A stretch of 64,000 nt of DNA, from contig CM033393.1 in NCBI GenBank assembly GCA_019426215.1, forward strand, positions 6,854,046 to 6,918,045. Direction: 5' to 3'. Under the pieces are notes generated by a model. It searched no databases. It was not told the DNA's origin and saw only the letters and a list, made by a program, of their open reading frames with translations. Origin of the DNA: Buddleja alternifolia (taxonomy: Eukaryota; Streptophyta; Magnoliopsida; Lamiales; Scrophulariaceae). A program made the position numbers and the translations under genes. Every line of letters begins with the position of its first letter. Position 1 is the stretch's first letter. Positions 32,284 through 43,151 of the stretch are shown one piece after another.

Positions 32284-35142
32284 ATGCAGGTACCTAGAGC
32301 CAACACCGACGCTTCAGTATGGTACATAGATAGTGGATCATCGAGACACATGACTGGATCAAAGGATCTCTTGATCAACTATCGTGCAACCAATGGTCCT
32401 CAAGTTATATTCGGTGATAATTCTAAAGGTAAAACTAAAGGTATAGGTATCATGCATAGGGGGAACATCATGATCAATGATGTATACTATGTCGAGGGTC
32501 TTAAACATAATCTCCTAAGCATAAATCAATTTTGTGATAAAGGCTTTGAAATTAAATTTTCTAGTGACTTGTGCGAGATAATCGATGTTAAGACAGGATC
32601 TACTAAATTAAAAGGAAGAAGAACAAACAATGTATACTTAGTAGATTGGGATTCAACATTAGATAACAACCCTACATGCTTCGTAGCTAAGAATCAAAAC
32701 GAATTAGGTTGGTTGTGGCACAGAAAAATGAATCACCTTAATTTCAAAACAATCTCTCAATTAATATCTCTAAATCTCGTAGAGGGATTACCTAAAGGTT
32801 CCTTTAATAAAGATCGCTTATGTGATGCCTGTCAAATGGGTAAACAAGTTAAATCATCCTTTAAGAAGAAGCTTCATCTATCGACCTCTCGAATACTTGA
32901 ATTACTACATTTAGATTTGTTTGGTCCTATTCAAATCATGAGCGTTAGTGGTAAAAAGTATTCACTAGTAATAGTTGATGATTTTTCACGCTATACATGG
33001 GTAGAATTTCTAGCATCTAAAGATGAAACTAGTGCCAAGTTCACCTCTCTAATTCGTCAACTACAAAACTCAAAAGATCTAAAAGTAACAAGAATTAGAA
33101 GTGATAGAGGAACTGAATTTACTAACCATATTGTTGAGAAATTTTGTAAAGACTTTGGAATACTTCATGAGTATTCAGCACCTAGAACACCTCAACAAAA
33201 TGGAGTTGCTGAACGACGGAACAGAACGCTTAAAGAAGCCGCTAGGACTATGTTAGCCGAGTCTAAGCTGCCTCAAAGGTTGTGGGCCGAAGCTATCAAC
33301 ACTGCTTGCTACACTCAGAACCGGTGTATGATCAACAAGCAACATGAAAAGACTCCATATGAGTTATGGAAGGGACGTAAGCCGAATGTTTCATACTTTC
33401 ATGTATTTGGTTCAAAATGTTTCATTCATAACAATGGTTCCCAAAGCCTAAAGACATTTGATCCTAAAGCAGATGAAGGAATCTTTCTAGGTTACGCCAA
33501 AAATGGAAAGAGCTTTCGCATCTTAAATAAGATCAAATCGAAGGTTGAAGAATCCATTCATGTTGTGTTTGATGATGCTAACCAAGAACCGAGTAAGGTT
33601 AATGTTAATGATGCAGGAATTGAAGATTTATCTCAACAAGCGTCACAAATCAATCTGTGTGATGATAGTGATATTGATGAAGATAATGAAATCATTGTAC
33701 CTAACCGTAAGACTACTCGTAAAGACATCAACGATGACATTGCAAGAAACGCTGATGATCATGAAGGAAATGTTCATCAAGAGCAAATTCAAACTATAAA
33801 CACTGAAGCGCCTACGCAAGGAATTGGTCAAGCGCCTACACAGTTTAATCAAACGTTAGATCAATCTCTTAACTCGTTCCAACCAGACAGAAAATGGCTC
33901 AGAGACCATCCACCAGAACTAATTATTGGAGATATTGGAGCACCCGTTAGAACAAGAGCCGCTACAATAAATGAGGCCATGTTTGCAAGCTTCCTATCTC
34001 AAATGGAACCAAAGAAAGTGGATGAAGCGCTTAACGATCCAAGTTGGATAGAAGCCATGCAAGAAGAGCTAAACCAATTTGAAAGAAATAAGGTATGGAC
34101 GCTAGTACCAAGACCAACCCACCAAGGGGTCATTGGAACTAGATGGGTCTATAGAAACAAAATGGATGAGAATGGGATTGTGATTAGAAACAAAGCCAGA
34201 CTCGTAGCTCAGGGATACTGTCAAGAAGAGGGCATCGACTTTGATGAAACATACGCTCCAGTTGCCCGACTTGAAGCAATCCGCATGTTTCTAGCGTTTG
34301 CAGCATTTAACAAATTTACAGTGTATCAAATGGACGTAAAGAGTGCATTTCTGAATGGTAAACTCCAAGAAGAAGTATATGTGGAGCAACCACCAGGATT
34401 CATCAACAACCATGGGAAAAGCATGGTTTACAAATTGGACAAGGCACTCTATGGTCTTAAACAAGCACCACGAGCATGGTATGACACTCTCTCTATCTTC
34501 CTTATAGGTAAAGGCTTTTCAAAAGGCAGCGTTGACACAACGTTATTCAAAATTACCCATAATGAAGATATTCTCCTAGTTCAAATTTATGTTGATGATA
34601 TTATATTTGGATCTACCAATAAGCGTCTATGTGAGAAATTTTCGAAAATGATGCAAGATCAATTTGAAATGAGCATGATGGGTGAATTAACTTTCTTCCT
34701 AGGATTACAAGTTAAACAACTCCCTAATGGCATATTCATAAATCAAACTAAATATACTAGAGATATGATCAAGAAATTTGGTATGGAAAATGCATCACTT
34801 TCAAAAATTCCAATGAGCCAAACGCTTAAGCTAGATAGAGACGATAATGGAAAGAAAATTGATATCACTAACTATAGAGGTATTATTGGATCACTTCTTT
34901 ATCTTACAGCTAGTAGACCTGATATTATGTTCTCAGTATGCATGTGTGCACGATTTCAAGCTGATCCTAGAGAATCACACTTAATTGCTGCTAAAAGAAT
35001 CCTTAAGTACCTAAAAGGCACACAAAATGTGGGCTTATGGTATCCTAGGGATTCTCCTTTTGAACTGATTGGTTATTCAGATGCAGATTTTGCAGGATGC
35101 AAAATAGATAGAAAAGTACTAGTGGAACATGTCAATTTCTAG
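32284..35142 (+). CDS. pol: Pol of element D (protease, integrase, RT, start of RNase H)
   Basis: 952 residues in a frame different from gag. Protease: [12 protein letters not shown] at ~15-26. Pre-integrase zinc set: HRKMNHLNF and CDACQMGK at ~140-187. Integrase core: [27 protein letters not shown] and [16 protein letters not shown], giving the D, D, E residues. [33 protein letters not shown], catalytic [21 protein letters not shown]. RNase H begins [14 protein letters not shown]. There the frame breaks: E has one more A than D in the A-run at 35112-35115, and the rest lies in the next frame (35117-35534). One apparent single-base deletion thus separates D from an intact pol. Confidence 0.93.
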   Translation: MQVPRANTDASVWYIDSGSSRHMTGSKDLLINYRATNGPQVIFGDNSKGKTKGIGIMHRGNIMINDVYYVEGLKHNLLSINQFCDKGFEIKFSSDLCEIIDVKTGSTKLKGRRTNNVYLVDWDSTLDNNPTCFVAKNQNELGWLWHRKMNHLNFKTISQLISLNLVEGLPKGSFNKDRLCDACQMGKQVKSSFKKKLHLSTSRILELLHLDLFGPIQIMSVSGKKYSLVIVDDFSRYTWVEFLASKDETSAKFTSLIRQLQNSKDLKVTRIRSDRGTEFTNHIVEKFCKDFGILHEYSAPRTPQQNGVAERRNRTLKEAARTMLAESKLPQRLWAEAINTACYTQNRCMINKQHEKTPYELWKGRKPNVSYFHVFGSKCFIHNNGSQSLKTFDPKADEGIFLGYAKNGKSFRILNKIKSKVEESIHVVFDDANQEPSKVNVNDAGIEDLSQQASQINLCDDSDIDEDNEIIVPNRKTTRKDINDDIARNADDHEGNVHQEQIQTINTEAPTQGIGQAPTQFNQTLDQSLNSFQPDRKWLRDHPPELIIGDIGAPVRTRAATINEAMFASFLSQMEPKKVDEALNDPSWIEAMQEELNQFERNKVWTLVPRPTHQGVIGTRWVYRNKMDENGIVIRNKARLVAQGYCQEEGIDFDETYAPVARLEAIRMFLAFAAFNKFTVYQMDVKSAFLNGKLQEEVYVEQPPGFINNHGKSMVYKLDKALYGLKQAPRAWYDTLSIFLIGKGFSKGSVDTTLFKITHNEDILLVQIYVDDIIFGSTNKRLCEKFSKMMQDQFEMSMMGELTFFLGLQVKQLPNGIFINQTKYTRDMIKKFGMENASLSKIPMSQTLKLDRDDNGKKIDITNYRGIIGSLLYLTASRPDIMFSVCMCARFQADPRESHLIAAKRILKYLKGTQNVGLWYPRDSPFELIGYSDADFAGCKIDRKVLVEHVNF

Positions 35143-35534
35143 GTGATAGACTAATTTCATGGCATAGTAAGAAGCAACAGTCCATCGCTACTTCCACCGA
35201 TGAGGCTGAGTATGTAGCCGCTGGAAGCTGTTGTGCACAGATCCTTTGGATGAGGCAACAACTTAGAGATTATGGAATAATCCTAGATCCAACTCCTATC
35301 CATTGTGACAATCAAAGCGCCTTAGCAATGACTCAAAATCCAGTTCTTCACTCTAGAACAAAACACATTGACATTCGCTATCACTTTCTACGTGACCACG
35401 TTCAAAAGAAAGATATCTCCATGCACTTCATTAGTACAGAAAAGCAACTGGCAGATATCTTCACCAAAGCGCTTAACGAACAACGTTTTCTCACTTTAAG
35501 AAGTGAACTAGGTATGATTGATCTAAATGCTTAA
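35117..35534 (+). pseudogene. RNase H C-terminal part of D pol, out of frame
   Basis: Continues the RNase H domain in the next frame: [20 protein letters not shown], then STDEAEYVAAG (E has STAEAEYVA at the same place), HCDNQSALAMTQNPVLHS, RTKHIDIRYHFLRDHVQKKD, ending LGMIDLNA and a TAA. Complete apart from its separation by the frameshift. Confidence 0.9.
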
Positions 35535-36626
35535 TCATTCGAAACATCATACTTTTGTTAGGCATGAGATTTAGGGGGAATTCACTGTATGTTATGAAAT
35601 TTATGGGGAACCTACATAAGGGGAACCTTAAAGGAGCTAACTATACCTAAGTGAATATGACCAAAAATGTTTTCCCTTGCATCGGTCATACGCACTTAGC
35701 ACCATACACTTAAAACCTTTTTGACGCTTATTACACAAATCTGTCTTAGCGTCTGCATTTCTTTCAAAATAAACTAAACGCTTAGCTTTATTCCCGGCTA
35801 AAGCAGTTAGTAAAAAGACCCTTTTAAAAGCAAGCGTACATTACCCTACGCTAAAACGAGAAAGTGGATTAGTCAATCAATGCAATTAATGCTGACTTGA
35901 CATTCCTCACCCTTCGCTCAAGAAAACCCATGGGTACTCATCACGTTTTTCAAAGATGGTTCAGCACATGTACACGCGTCAGTACAATTACCATGTATCT
36001 TAGACGAATACAACCAGCGCTGAATATTTTAAACCAAAAGTAAAACACTACTACCAAGACCTAATGATAAGTACTGGGAAACTGTGTCCTCATATACACC
36101 TGAAAGGAATAATTCTATATGTTACAATGACCGCTAAAGCACAACATGTTACTTGAAAGAGACTCTCAAGATTTTCAAGCGTCCACATAACACTAAATTG
36201 TTTCAAGCGTCATTCTGAATAGGTCCGGACGCTTTAACAAATTTTTGGCGGGCATTTGAATAGTGTTCAAAATTATGATTCCCGAACAGTTTTCATAAAG
36301 AACGTATCCGCTTTTCATGGGCACACGTATCACTCTCAGTCTCTGTTTCAAACTTTTAATCGGACTTCAAAATAGTATATGTGGCAGTTACTAAAAGAAA
36401 CCATGCCTATTTAATCTAAATTCACGTCCACAGTTATATTTTAATGGCTGAGATTTATATTCCTCCACGTGTCAACATCTCAAACTTCAAACACACCGAA
36501 CATTCAAATTGAAGTTTCTGCAGAACACAAACACTCTTATACTCTATTACATTCGTGCAAAAGCAAGTCTCTCTCTTTTTCAAAAACGAAAAATTTTCCT
36601 TCGTAATCTCTGTCTACTGCTCACTA
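35535..36626 (+). other. Pol-ORF3 spacer of element D
   Basis: About 1.1 kb without a coding ORF. It holds an early purine-rich GATTTAGGGGGAATTCA (about 35568), also seen in E near 62361 and in C. Near 35950-35985 a GGTTCAG...ACACGCGTCAGTAC block and near 36425-36455 a CCACAGTTA...GGCTGAGATTTA block correspond to blocks in the C and E spacers. An ACGTGTC G-box-like core occurs near 36468. A promoter for the third ORF could lie here (inference). Confidence 0.5.
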
Positions 36627-39600
36627 ATGGCACCCAAGAAAGCTACTGCTGGAACCGCTGAAGTTATTGTCAAGATCACTGAAGGCCTTATAGTTGATTG
36701 GAAGTTTCTCTATGAAAACCCCCAAATTGATTTAACGGAAATAATGGATTCTGTAGCAGAGGCTGGGCTTCAGAAATTTCTCACGAAATACTCGTATATG
36801 TTTCCTGAAGAACTAGAATTTTTCTGGAGAAATGCTCGACTGTCTGACGATGAGACTTCCATCACTTGTTTGTTTCCTGTCTCCAAGAAGGAATCAAAGA
36901 CGTTCACTCTCTCTGCGGCCTCTATTGCCCAGAATTTCTCTCTACCTAATGCTGGAGCCACTTTAGACACTATCACTGAAGAACAAATTCAAGAAGTCTG
37001 GACTCAGATTAGCGCTTACGATGATGCTCCATACAAACCGTACTTTGAGAAGAAAGATATAGTGAACAGGTATCGAGTCTTGGCTGATTTCTGCAGTAAA
37101 AACATAGAATGCAGAGTGGGAACCTTCGACAAAATCAACCCAACCCAGTTCCAGATGATGACTGCCATCCTACTCAAGATAAAAATCAACTGGAGCGCCT
37201 ATATATTCAGCAGGTTCAGAGACAGTCTACGCACTTCAAACAGACCTTATGGTCTAGTTTTAAGTGATCTACTTTTCCGAGCAGAATGCACCTCTTCAGC
37301 AGGAGTCACCGTGGCCAAGCATAAGTTCTATGGGCCAAGAATCATCAATAATCTTTTCAATCCACCCAAAGTTGGAGGTGCTGCTAAGCCTCTCTCTGAG
37401 CGCCAAGTTGTCCAAGCAGCGTCAGATGAGGAGGCTGAGCGTCCAGATCAGGCAAAAGCCAAACATAATGTGAAGCGTCCCACTGTCACAAAGAAACGGG
37501 CTCCTCGAAAGCCCAAGGCTCAACCTATCAAAAGCGATGAAGATGACGAGGATTCTATACCCCTCATTAGTCGGAAAGATCTGGAAAAGGTTCTCAAAAA
37601 TATTGACTTTGAAGAACCTGCAGTTCCACAGACTCAAGCGTTCCCCGCCGAAGGTATAAATGTGAAGCGTATCTTCAAGAGGCGTAAGCGTCCAACTGCT
37701 GCCATCTCTTCTGAGGCTAAACAAAGAGATCAAGCCATAGCTGCTGTCCCGATATCATCCTTCGAAACACCAGTTGATGTCCATCTGGATGTTGATATGA
37801 CCCAAATTGTGGCCATCGCACATGAAGCTGCCATCGAATCTACAAATCTCGAACCGGATGAACCTGAAATCCCAAGGGCTCAACCATTGCTTGCATTACC
37901 TAGTACAACCGAGGCACGCTCAGAAGGTCAGAGCGATGCTAACGACGTTGTGATCCATCAACATTTCTTCAAGCTGGATCCCTCAAAGACTATCGATCAC
38001 TCAGTCGATTATTTGCCTCCAGCTAATCCTCTCCTCCTGTGGAAGAATAAAGGAGTACATGCCGGTGAGCGTCCAGCATCCCTGACCGAGATGATTCAAC
38101 TTGAAACCGATGCATATTTTGACTGCGTCTGGAACGCTAACTACCAACCCGACAGGTATCGTTTTGAATCCATCTGTGATATTCATCACCAAGGGTTTCG
38201 TGCTATACTTAATGCAGGCACTGAGTATTGTATGACTGAGATAAGATGGGCTGAAGCTTACATGGGTGACACATATAAATTTGAAGACTTGGTTAGTGCT
38301 CCCCATCTATTCAGAATAGGGATTCACGATAAAAAGACCAAATTTGCACGCTACATGCTGACGCAGCGCCAGCATAGACTTGGACCCGTTCTGAAGCTGC
38401 CTCTGATCCGCCATCAACCTGAACACCGCTTAAGACAAGCGTTGCACAAACTGGCCAACTCTTCTCTACGCTTTGATGATCAAGCGTCCACCAGCGGCTC
38501 TTCTCCCATGTCCTGTCTGAACTGCACCCTTAGCCACTGTGAAGACAACTTTTCTCTCATGATGGCAATTATGCCTCCAGTCTCTCTATTCGACAAAATC
38601 TTCACAGACAATCTGCGACAATGGGATGGCTCTCGGATCAATTCTTTCAGAGGATATCCACTTCTTCCGTCTATTCGACAAGAAGTTTCCAGTCACTATG
38701 ATTTTGGTTTATCGCTGCTAGAAAGATCTCAAGCGCTTGCTTCAGCCATCTACCCATACTTGGAAGAGTATTACCGGCTCCGCGTTCCCGACTCTCAGAA
38801 ACTGAAGACTCTCCCAACAGATCGGCTAATTGGCTTCTCACAACACTATTGCCCAGATGCCTTATTCTCCATCTGCAAAGCGCCCTCCAAACTCTTTCCC
38901 ACTCATGTGCTGGATATCCTCGGGCCACTGTATATCAGGGCACTGGATAGTCCTATCAGAACGTTCATTCAAGGTACTTATCTCCCCACTCTACATTTGA
39001 ATGAACTTCTGCAGACTGCTACGTATCCATATGCAGATGAACCGTTTGCCAGCTTGGACTTTCGGTTTACGGACTTTAGCCGAATAGAATCAGAATTTCC
39101 TGCAGCACCAGCTGAACTGTTACCTGCTCCTGAGCGCTTATTAGAGTTACCTCAAGCGCCTCATTCTCCCAGTCCAACTGAATCCGACTCTACTGCATCC
39201 ACCGAGTCCAACACTGCTCCAGAGCTTCGAGGAACAGTATTTGATCCTACTAATCAAGTACCTATTGAATCTCTCAAACACACATCTCGTTTTAAGCCTC
39301 AAGTCCGCCCTGCACTTCCCCACGCTCAACCGTCCATGACTGAATGCCTCACTCAAATACAACAACTATCTACAGCTACTCAGGCAAGTCATGTGGCTTT
39401 AACCAATGATCTACACGACCGTTTCACGGCTCTCGAGACCTCTCTCACAGACGCTAATCAAGCTCAACTCCTGGTCATGAAAGAACATTTCGACCAGCGT
39501 CTAACCACTCTTGAGGCCTCTGTCGCTCAGATTGCTGCTCAAGTCAGTCTTCTTACTCAGCATTTCATACAGACTGATGATGGCAATAAGGGGGAAAAGA

Positions 39601-40109
39601 AGGGAGAAAAGAGGAAATCGTCAACATCTAAAGATCAAGTTCCTCCTCCACCATCCAAGCGTCAACACATTGATACTTCTCTCGCACTGAGTGCAGAACC
39701 AAGGTATCCCTATCCCTCTTGGGTAACCACATCGGTTGAAGCGTCCAATAAGAAAGAAACTCCCAGAGTGCTCTATCCAACTCTTCCATTGCCTTCAAGA
39801 GCACTGCTTGAACAGTTTGACATTCCTCTTCTCAGAGCATCAATTCCAGAACCAACTGATCCAGCAGTATTAGCCTTAGAAAGAAAAATGTCTGACTTTG
39901 ACCAAACCTTCAGAATTTGCCTACGATACATAGGCATCAGTCCAGAGGAATGGGATAAACACTTCATTGCCTTTAAGGCACGACAAGTTCAAGAAAACAA
40001 GCACATAATCAGTAAAGATCATGCGGCAATGATGACGTTAGAAGATCAGATAACTGAAGCAATCCGTGCTGAAATGACTAAGAGATACAAGATCAAGCCA
40101 CGATCTTAA
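36627..40109 (+). CDS. Third ORF of element D ('envelope-like' position), intact
   Basis: 1,160 residues from ATG 36627 (MAPKKATAGTAEV), chosen because C and E begin at the same place; an in-frame upstream ATG at 36555 is not conserved. Residues ~15-260: conserved domain, the 'putative plant transposon protein' type, VDWKFLYENPQ, KYSYMFPEELEFFWRN, ECRVGTFDKINPTQFQMMT, NNLFNPPKVGGAAKPLS. ~285-400: basic clusters KKRAPRKPKAQ and KRIFKRRKRP, like nuclear signals. ~490-800: second, probably folded region. ~900-985: heptad pattern (LTNDLHDRFTALETSLTDAN), a coiled coil. ~1000-1030: Lys-rich KGEKKGEKRKSS and PPPPSKRQH. C-terminus: helical, EEWDKHF. I see no signal peptide and no ~20-residue hydrophobic segment, so an envelope role is not supported. 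Function unknown. Confidence 0.85.
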   Translation: MAPKKATAGTAEVIVKITEGLIVDWKFLYENPQIDLTEIMDSVAEAGLQKFLTKYSYMFPEELEFFWRNARLSDDETSITCLFPVSKKESKTFTLSAASIAQNFSLPNAGATLDTITEEQIQEVWTQISAYDDAPYKPYFEKKDIVNRYRVLADFCSKNIECRVGTFDKINPTQFQMMTAILLKIKINWSAYIFSRFRDSLRTSNRPYGLVLSDLLFRAECTSSAGVTVAKHKFYGPRIINNLFNPPKVGGAAKPLSERQVVQAASDEEAERPDQAKAKHNVKRPTVTKKRAPRKPKAQPIKSDEDDEDSIPLISRKDLEKVLKNIDFEEPAVPQTQAFPAEGINVKRIFKRRKRPTAAISSEAKQRDQAIAAVPISSFETPVDVHLDVDMTQIVAIAHEAAIESTNLEPDEPEIPRAQPLLALPSTTEARSEGQSDANDVVIHQHFFKLDPSKTIDHSVDYLPPANPLLLWKNKGVHAGERPASLTEMIQLETDAYFDCVWNANYQPDRYRFESICDIHHQGFRAILNAGTEYCMTEIRWAEAYMGDTYKFEDLVSAPHLFRIGIHDKKTKFARYMLTQRQHRLGPVLKLPLIRHQPEHRLRQALHKLANSSLRFDDQASTSGSSPMSCLNCTLSHCEDNFSLMMAIMPPVSLFDKIFTDNLRQWDGSRINSFRGYPLLPSIRQEVSSHYDFGLSLLERSQALASAIYPYLEEYYRLRVPDSQKLKTLPTDRLIGFSQHYCPDALFSICKAPSKLFPTHVLDILGPLYIRALDSPIRTFIQGTYLPTLHLNELLQTATYPYADEPFASLDFRFTDFSRIESEFPAAPAELLPAPERLLELPQAPHSPSPTESDSTASTESNTAPELRGTVFDPTNQVPIESLKHTSRFKPQVRPALPHAQPSMTECLTQIQQLSTATQASHVALTNDLHDRFTALETSLTDANQAQLLVMKEHFDQRLTTLEASVAQIAAQVSLLTQHFIQTDDGNKGEKKGEKRKSSTSKDQVPPPPSKRQHIDTSLALSAEPRYPYPSWVTTSVEASNKKETPRVLYPTLPLPSRALLEQFDIPLLRASIPEPTDPAVLALERKMSDFDQTFRICLRYIGISPEEWDKHFIAFKARQVQENKHIISKDHAAMMTLEDQITEAIRAEMTKRYKIKPRS

Positions 40110-40277
40110 TTTTTACTTGTGCCTCTCTCTTTTTAGTTGTAAAATGCCTGCACTGTGAAATATATATATAAAATGCATTTTACAGCTGAAACATCTCGTT
40201 AAAGCTCAAACTAACTTACTAACTTACGCTAACCTTCAGGTATCTAACGCTTGAACCAAATAAGTATTGCCATCATC
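40110..40277 (+). other. 3' untranslated stretch of element D
   Basis: 168 bp between the stop of the third ORF and the polypurine tract; AT-rich, with an ATATATATATA run near 40162. Nothing else seen. Confidence 0.6.
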
Positions 40278-40291
40278 AAAAAGGGGGAAAT
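40278..40291 (+). promoter_or_regulatory. Polypurine tract, element D
   Basis: AAAAAGGGGGAAAT directly before the 3' LTR start, the expected plus-strand primer site. Confidence 0.9.
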
Positions 40292-42060
40292 TGTTAGGAA
40301 TTTCATATTAGATGTTTTGATGATGACAAATAGGACTTTCTATTAGACTCCGAAAAGTGTAAAAGCTTTCATAGAATGTTATGTATAAGTACCTGAAAGC
40401 TTATTTATCTTAGGCTTATAGTATTTATCTTTGTAGAATTCCTTAGACTAAGTATGTGACACTAAAACACTTAGGAAAATTCTGGGTGAGTCTACCAAGT
40501 GATGAAGGTGAAGATCAAGCGTCTAAAGCTACAATGGATAAAAATATCTTGAAGCGTCCGTCAAACGCTTTAGGGATTATCCCAGTGCTCAAACTACGAA
40601 TGGATAACTCAGGCCTAATTCTCAACATCAAGTGAAATGACGGAATTCTCAGTAAGACCATCAAGACAAGATTGAAGAGTAAGCGTCTGAAATAAAGAAA
40701 AGAAAGTCAGGATCAGTCCAAGCGTCTGTCCAATACACGAGAATAACTATTCTCTTCAGCAAGCGTCCAAAAAAGGTTAAACCAACACAACCTACAAAGA
40801 ACGTAACCTAAAAAAGAATTCAGACCCAAAACCATCCAAAGACTTAAAAAATGCATGAATCAAACGGACGAATTATTTCCAACGGAAATAAGACAAGATG
40901 CATTAAAAGACGGATAAGTGCTATTAAAATATAAGCACTATAAGTTATGGGCAAGCTATATCTTTGACCTAGACTGTCAGATTTATGAACCATGCCTAAC
41001 CAATTAAATATACCCAAAGTTAGAAATGTCTGAACTCAAGGAATGTTTGGGGAAACGAGACTCCAACCGAGTCAAACGGACAAAAACCACCAATACCTTA
41101 TAAATAGCTCTTTCAACAAACAAGTAAATTGATGCAAAAGTGCGTTACACACAAAAATACCTACCTTGTTGAAAGAAAAGCTTACTAAAAATCATAGCCA
41201 AATATCCATATAAGCTTTTCACAAATATTCCAGAGACAGTCACCCATATCTCAAATCTCTTGTTAAGAAGAACCTATACCACCATTGAGATATCCCCAAG
41301 TTGTTTGAACTTTCCAAAAACAAACAAACCCGTGACCAAAACCATCAACACCTTTCATCTGAGTGAGAAAGCTGGTTGACTTGCAAGCAACATTTTTGTG
41401 TAAAAGAAGCTTGTTGAAGTTGATCTCTATTGGAGCTGAAATCTGTGTGACCAAGGAGTTCCGAGATCAAGAGTAACTTGCACCATTTCTGAGTGAAAGA
41501 AGCAAGGGGATAGAAGATCTTTAGTGGAGCTGAAATCTGTGTGACCAAGGAGTTCCAAGATCATATCCAATCTCCCTCTATCTTGTAGAAATCTCTGTGT
41601 GACTCTTCGATAATCATCATAGTGGAAAACCTCCCTGATAAAAGGAGAAGAAGGACGTAGCTGGGATTACATCACCCAGTGAACCTTACAAATATCTTGT
41701 GTCATTTACCTCTTTAAGCATTCATTGTGTTACTACTTTACTATTCCTTCTGCATACATTCTGATAAAGTCTTAAAACAACTAAGCGACTACTTTCGAAT
41801 AATTAACTGAACGCTAAGCTATAAAATACTTTCGCTGTGCTAACTCTGATTTAGTGATTAAACTCTGCCCTACTCTGGTAAGCGTTGAAGTCACCGAGTC
41901 TAAGTTAACGTTTTTCAAGCGCCACATCTAGCGCTTAAACTTGTCAAGCGTTCAAATACTTTAAAGTAATACGAATTTTTAAGAAGTCAAAAAAGACTTC
42001 AGGGTCTATTCAACCCCCCCCCCCCTTCTAGACCCTTTCGTATACCACTTGGGACCAACA
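40292..42060 (+). repeat. Element D 3' LTR
   Basis: 1,769 bp, nearly identical to the 5' LTR. It carries an extra ~18 bp near 40415 (CTTATAGTATTTATC) and lacks a few bases near 40990, and its U5 C-run is 12 against 10. Confidence 0.95.
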
Positions 42061-42096
42061 AGATTAGTAGATCCAGTCTTAGCGTCGTTGATATAG
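42061..42096 (-). pseudogene. Element C pol fragment between D and the MITE
   Basis: 36 bp. AGATT (42061-42065) is the right target duplication of D; TTGATATAG (42088-42096) is the left duplication of the MITE. On the minus strand it joins 42862 and 28185 to give the NDAKTGSTN-LKGTRTNN reading seen in related pol. Confidence 0.85.
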
Positions 42097-42852
42097 GAGA
42101 AAATAGTAGATACCCCCCCCCCCCCCCAAACTATTAAAAGTTGCAATCAGCACCATAAACTATCATATATGTGCACTTTGCCCCCTCGATCAGCTTCGGG
42201 CAGCACACAGGGGGCAAAGTACTACAAACCGCATAGGTGAGGTGGCAAAACGCACATCACCAAATTTTTTTATTTTTTAAAATTTTTACTAATTTTTTTA
42301 TTTTTTCAATTTTTTATTTTTATACTTTTTTTATTTTTTTTATTTTCATGTTTTCGGATTTTTGAATTGTCTTTTTTATTTTTAGAAAATTATGAATATT
42401 TGAATTTATACTTCTTTTCATTGTTTTCTTATTTATTTTCATGTTTTATTTTTATTTTTCTTATTTTTATATTTGAAAATTATTTATTTCAAACCTAGAA
42501 ATAATATTTCAAGAAAAATCCAAATAAATCCCAATATGCATGATTTAAATTGAACAATGAATGGGTAAAAATTTCCCCAAAACTGACCGAAGGGGGTTAA
42601 GTTAATATTAAGAGTATTTGAATTTAAAAAAAAGAAAAAATAGCAGATACCCCCCAACCTATGAGGTGATGTGCGCTTTGCCCTCTCACCTATGCGGTTT
42701 GTAGCACTTTGCCTCCTGTGTGCTGCCCGAAGCTGACCGAGTGGGCAAAGTGCACATATATGATAGTTTAGGGTGTTGAGTGCAACTTTTAATAGTTTTG
42801 AGGGCAAAGCGCACAGCACCTCATAGTTTGGGGGGGTATCTGCTATTTTCTC
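42097..42852. mobile_element. Mutator-like foldback MITE
   Basis: 756 bp with termini GAGAAAATAGTAGATACCCC and its inverted counterpart GGGGTATCTGCTATTTTCTC, flanked by a perfect 9-bp duplication TTGATATAG (42088-42096 and 42853-42861), the Mutator rule. The arms (about 42097-42265 and 42636-42852) are inverted copies of each other along ~170-215 bp, with one ~30-bp gap in the left arm; the loop is AT-rich, mostly T-runs. The right arm is itself a small inverted-repeat unit with the same termini. No transposase. The 126-codon minus ORF that overlaps it (42484-42864) is an artefact. Confidence 0.92.
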
Positions 42853-43151
42853 TTGATATAGCAATAGTCACTTGAAAATTTTACTTCAAAACCTTTATTA
42901 CAGAATTGACTAATACTTAATAAATTATGCTTAAAACCCTCAACATAATATACATCACTTATCATGATGTTTTCCCTGTGCATAGTACCCATACCTTTAG
43001 TTTTACCTTTGGAATTATCACCGAATATGACATTTGGACCATTGGTACTTTTGTAATTGGTTAGGAGATCTGTTAAGTCTGTCATGTGCATTGAAGACCC
43101 ACTATCAATGTACCAAATAGATGTATCAGTGATGGTCTTAGGTACCTTCAT
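42853..43151 (-). pseudogene. Element C protease region
   Basis: Minus-strand ORF starting [20 protein letters not shown], followed by [28 protein letters not shown] and [19 protein letters not shown]: the copia protease and following segment, close to D residues 1-95. The catalytic DSGSS is intact. The MITE cuts it after the SDYCYI segment. Confidence 0.9.

Larger units (their letters stand above)
28191..42060 (+). mobile_element. Element D: complete SIRE-like Ty1/copia retrotransposon
   Basis: 13.87 kb: LTR 28191-29948, PBS, gag, pol, spacer, third ORF, PPT, LTR 40292-42060, flanked by the 5-bp duplication AGATT (28186-28190 and 42061-42065). The two LTRs differ by about a dozen substitutions that I could see plus two indels of roughly 7 and 18 bp and a poly-C length change, so the insertion is recent. 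Removing it joins the C pre-integrase reading in frame. Gag and the third ORF are open; pol has one frameshift. Large size, a third ORF after pol and a tRNA-Met PBS place it with SIRE/Maximus-type copia elements. Confidence 0.95.

Noticed and set aside
36555..36626. Upstream ATG for the third ORF of D
   Set aside because: Not conserved in C or E, whose homology starts at MAPKK; the ATG at 36627 was preferred.
42484..42864. 126-codon minus-strand ORF
   Set aside because: Runs through the foldback MITE into C protease; its reading changes at the MITE border.
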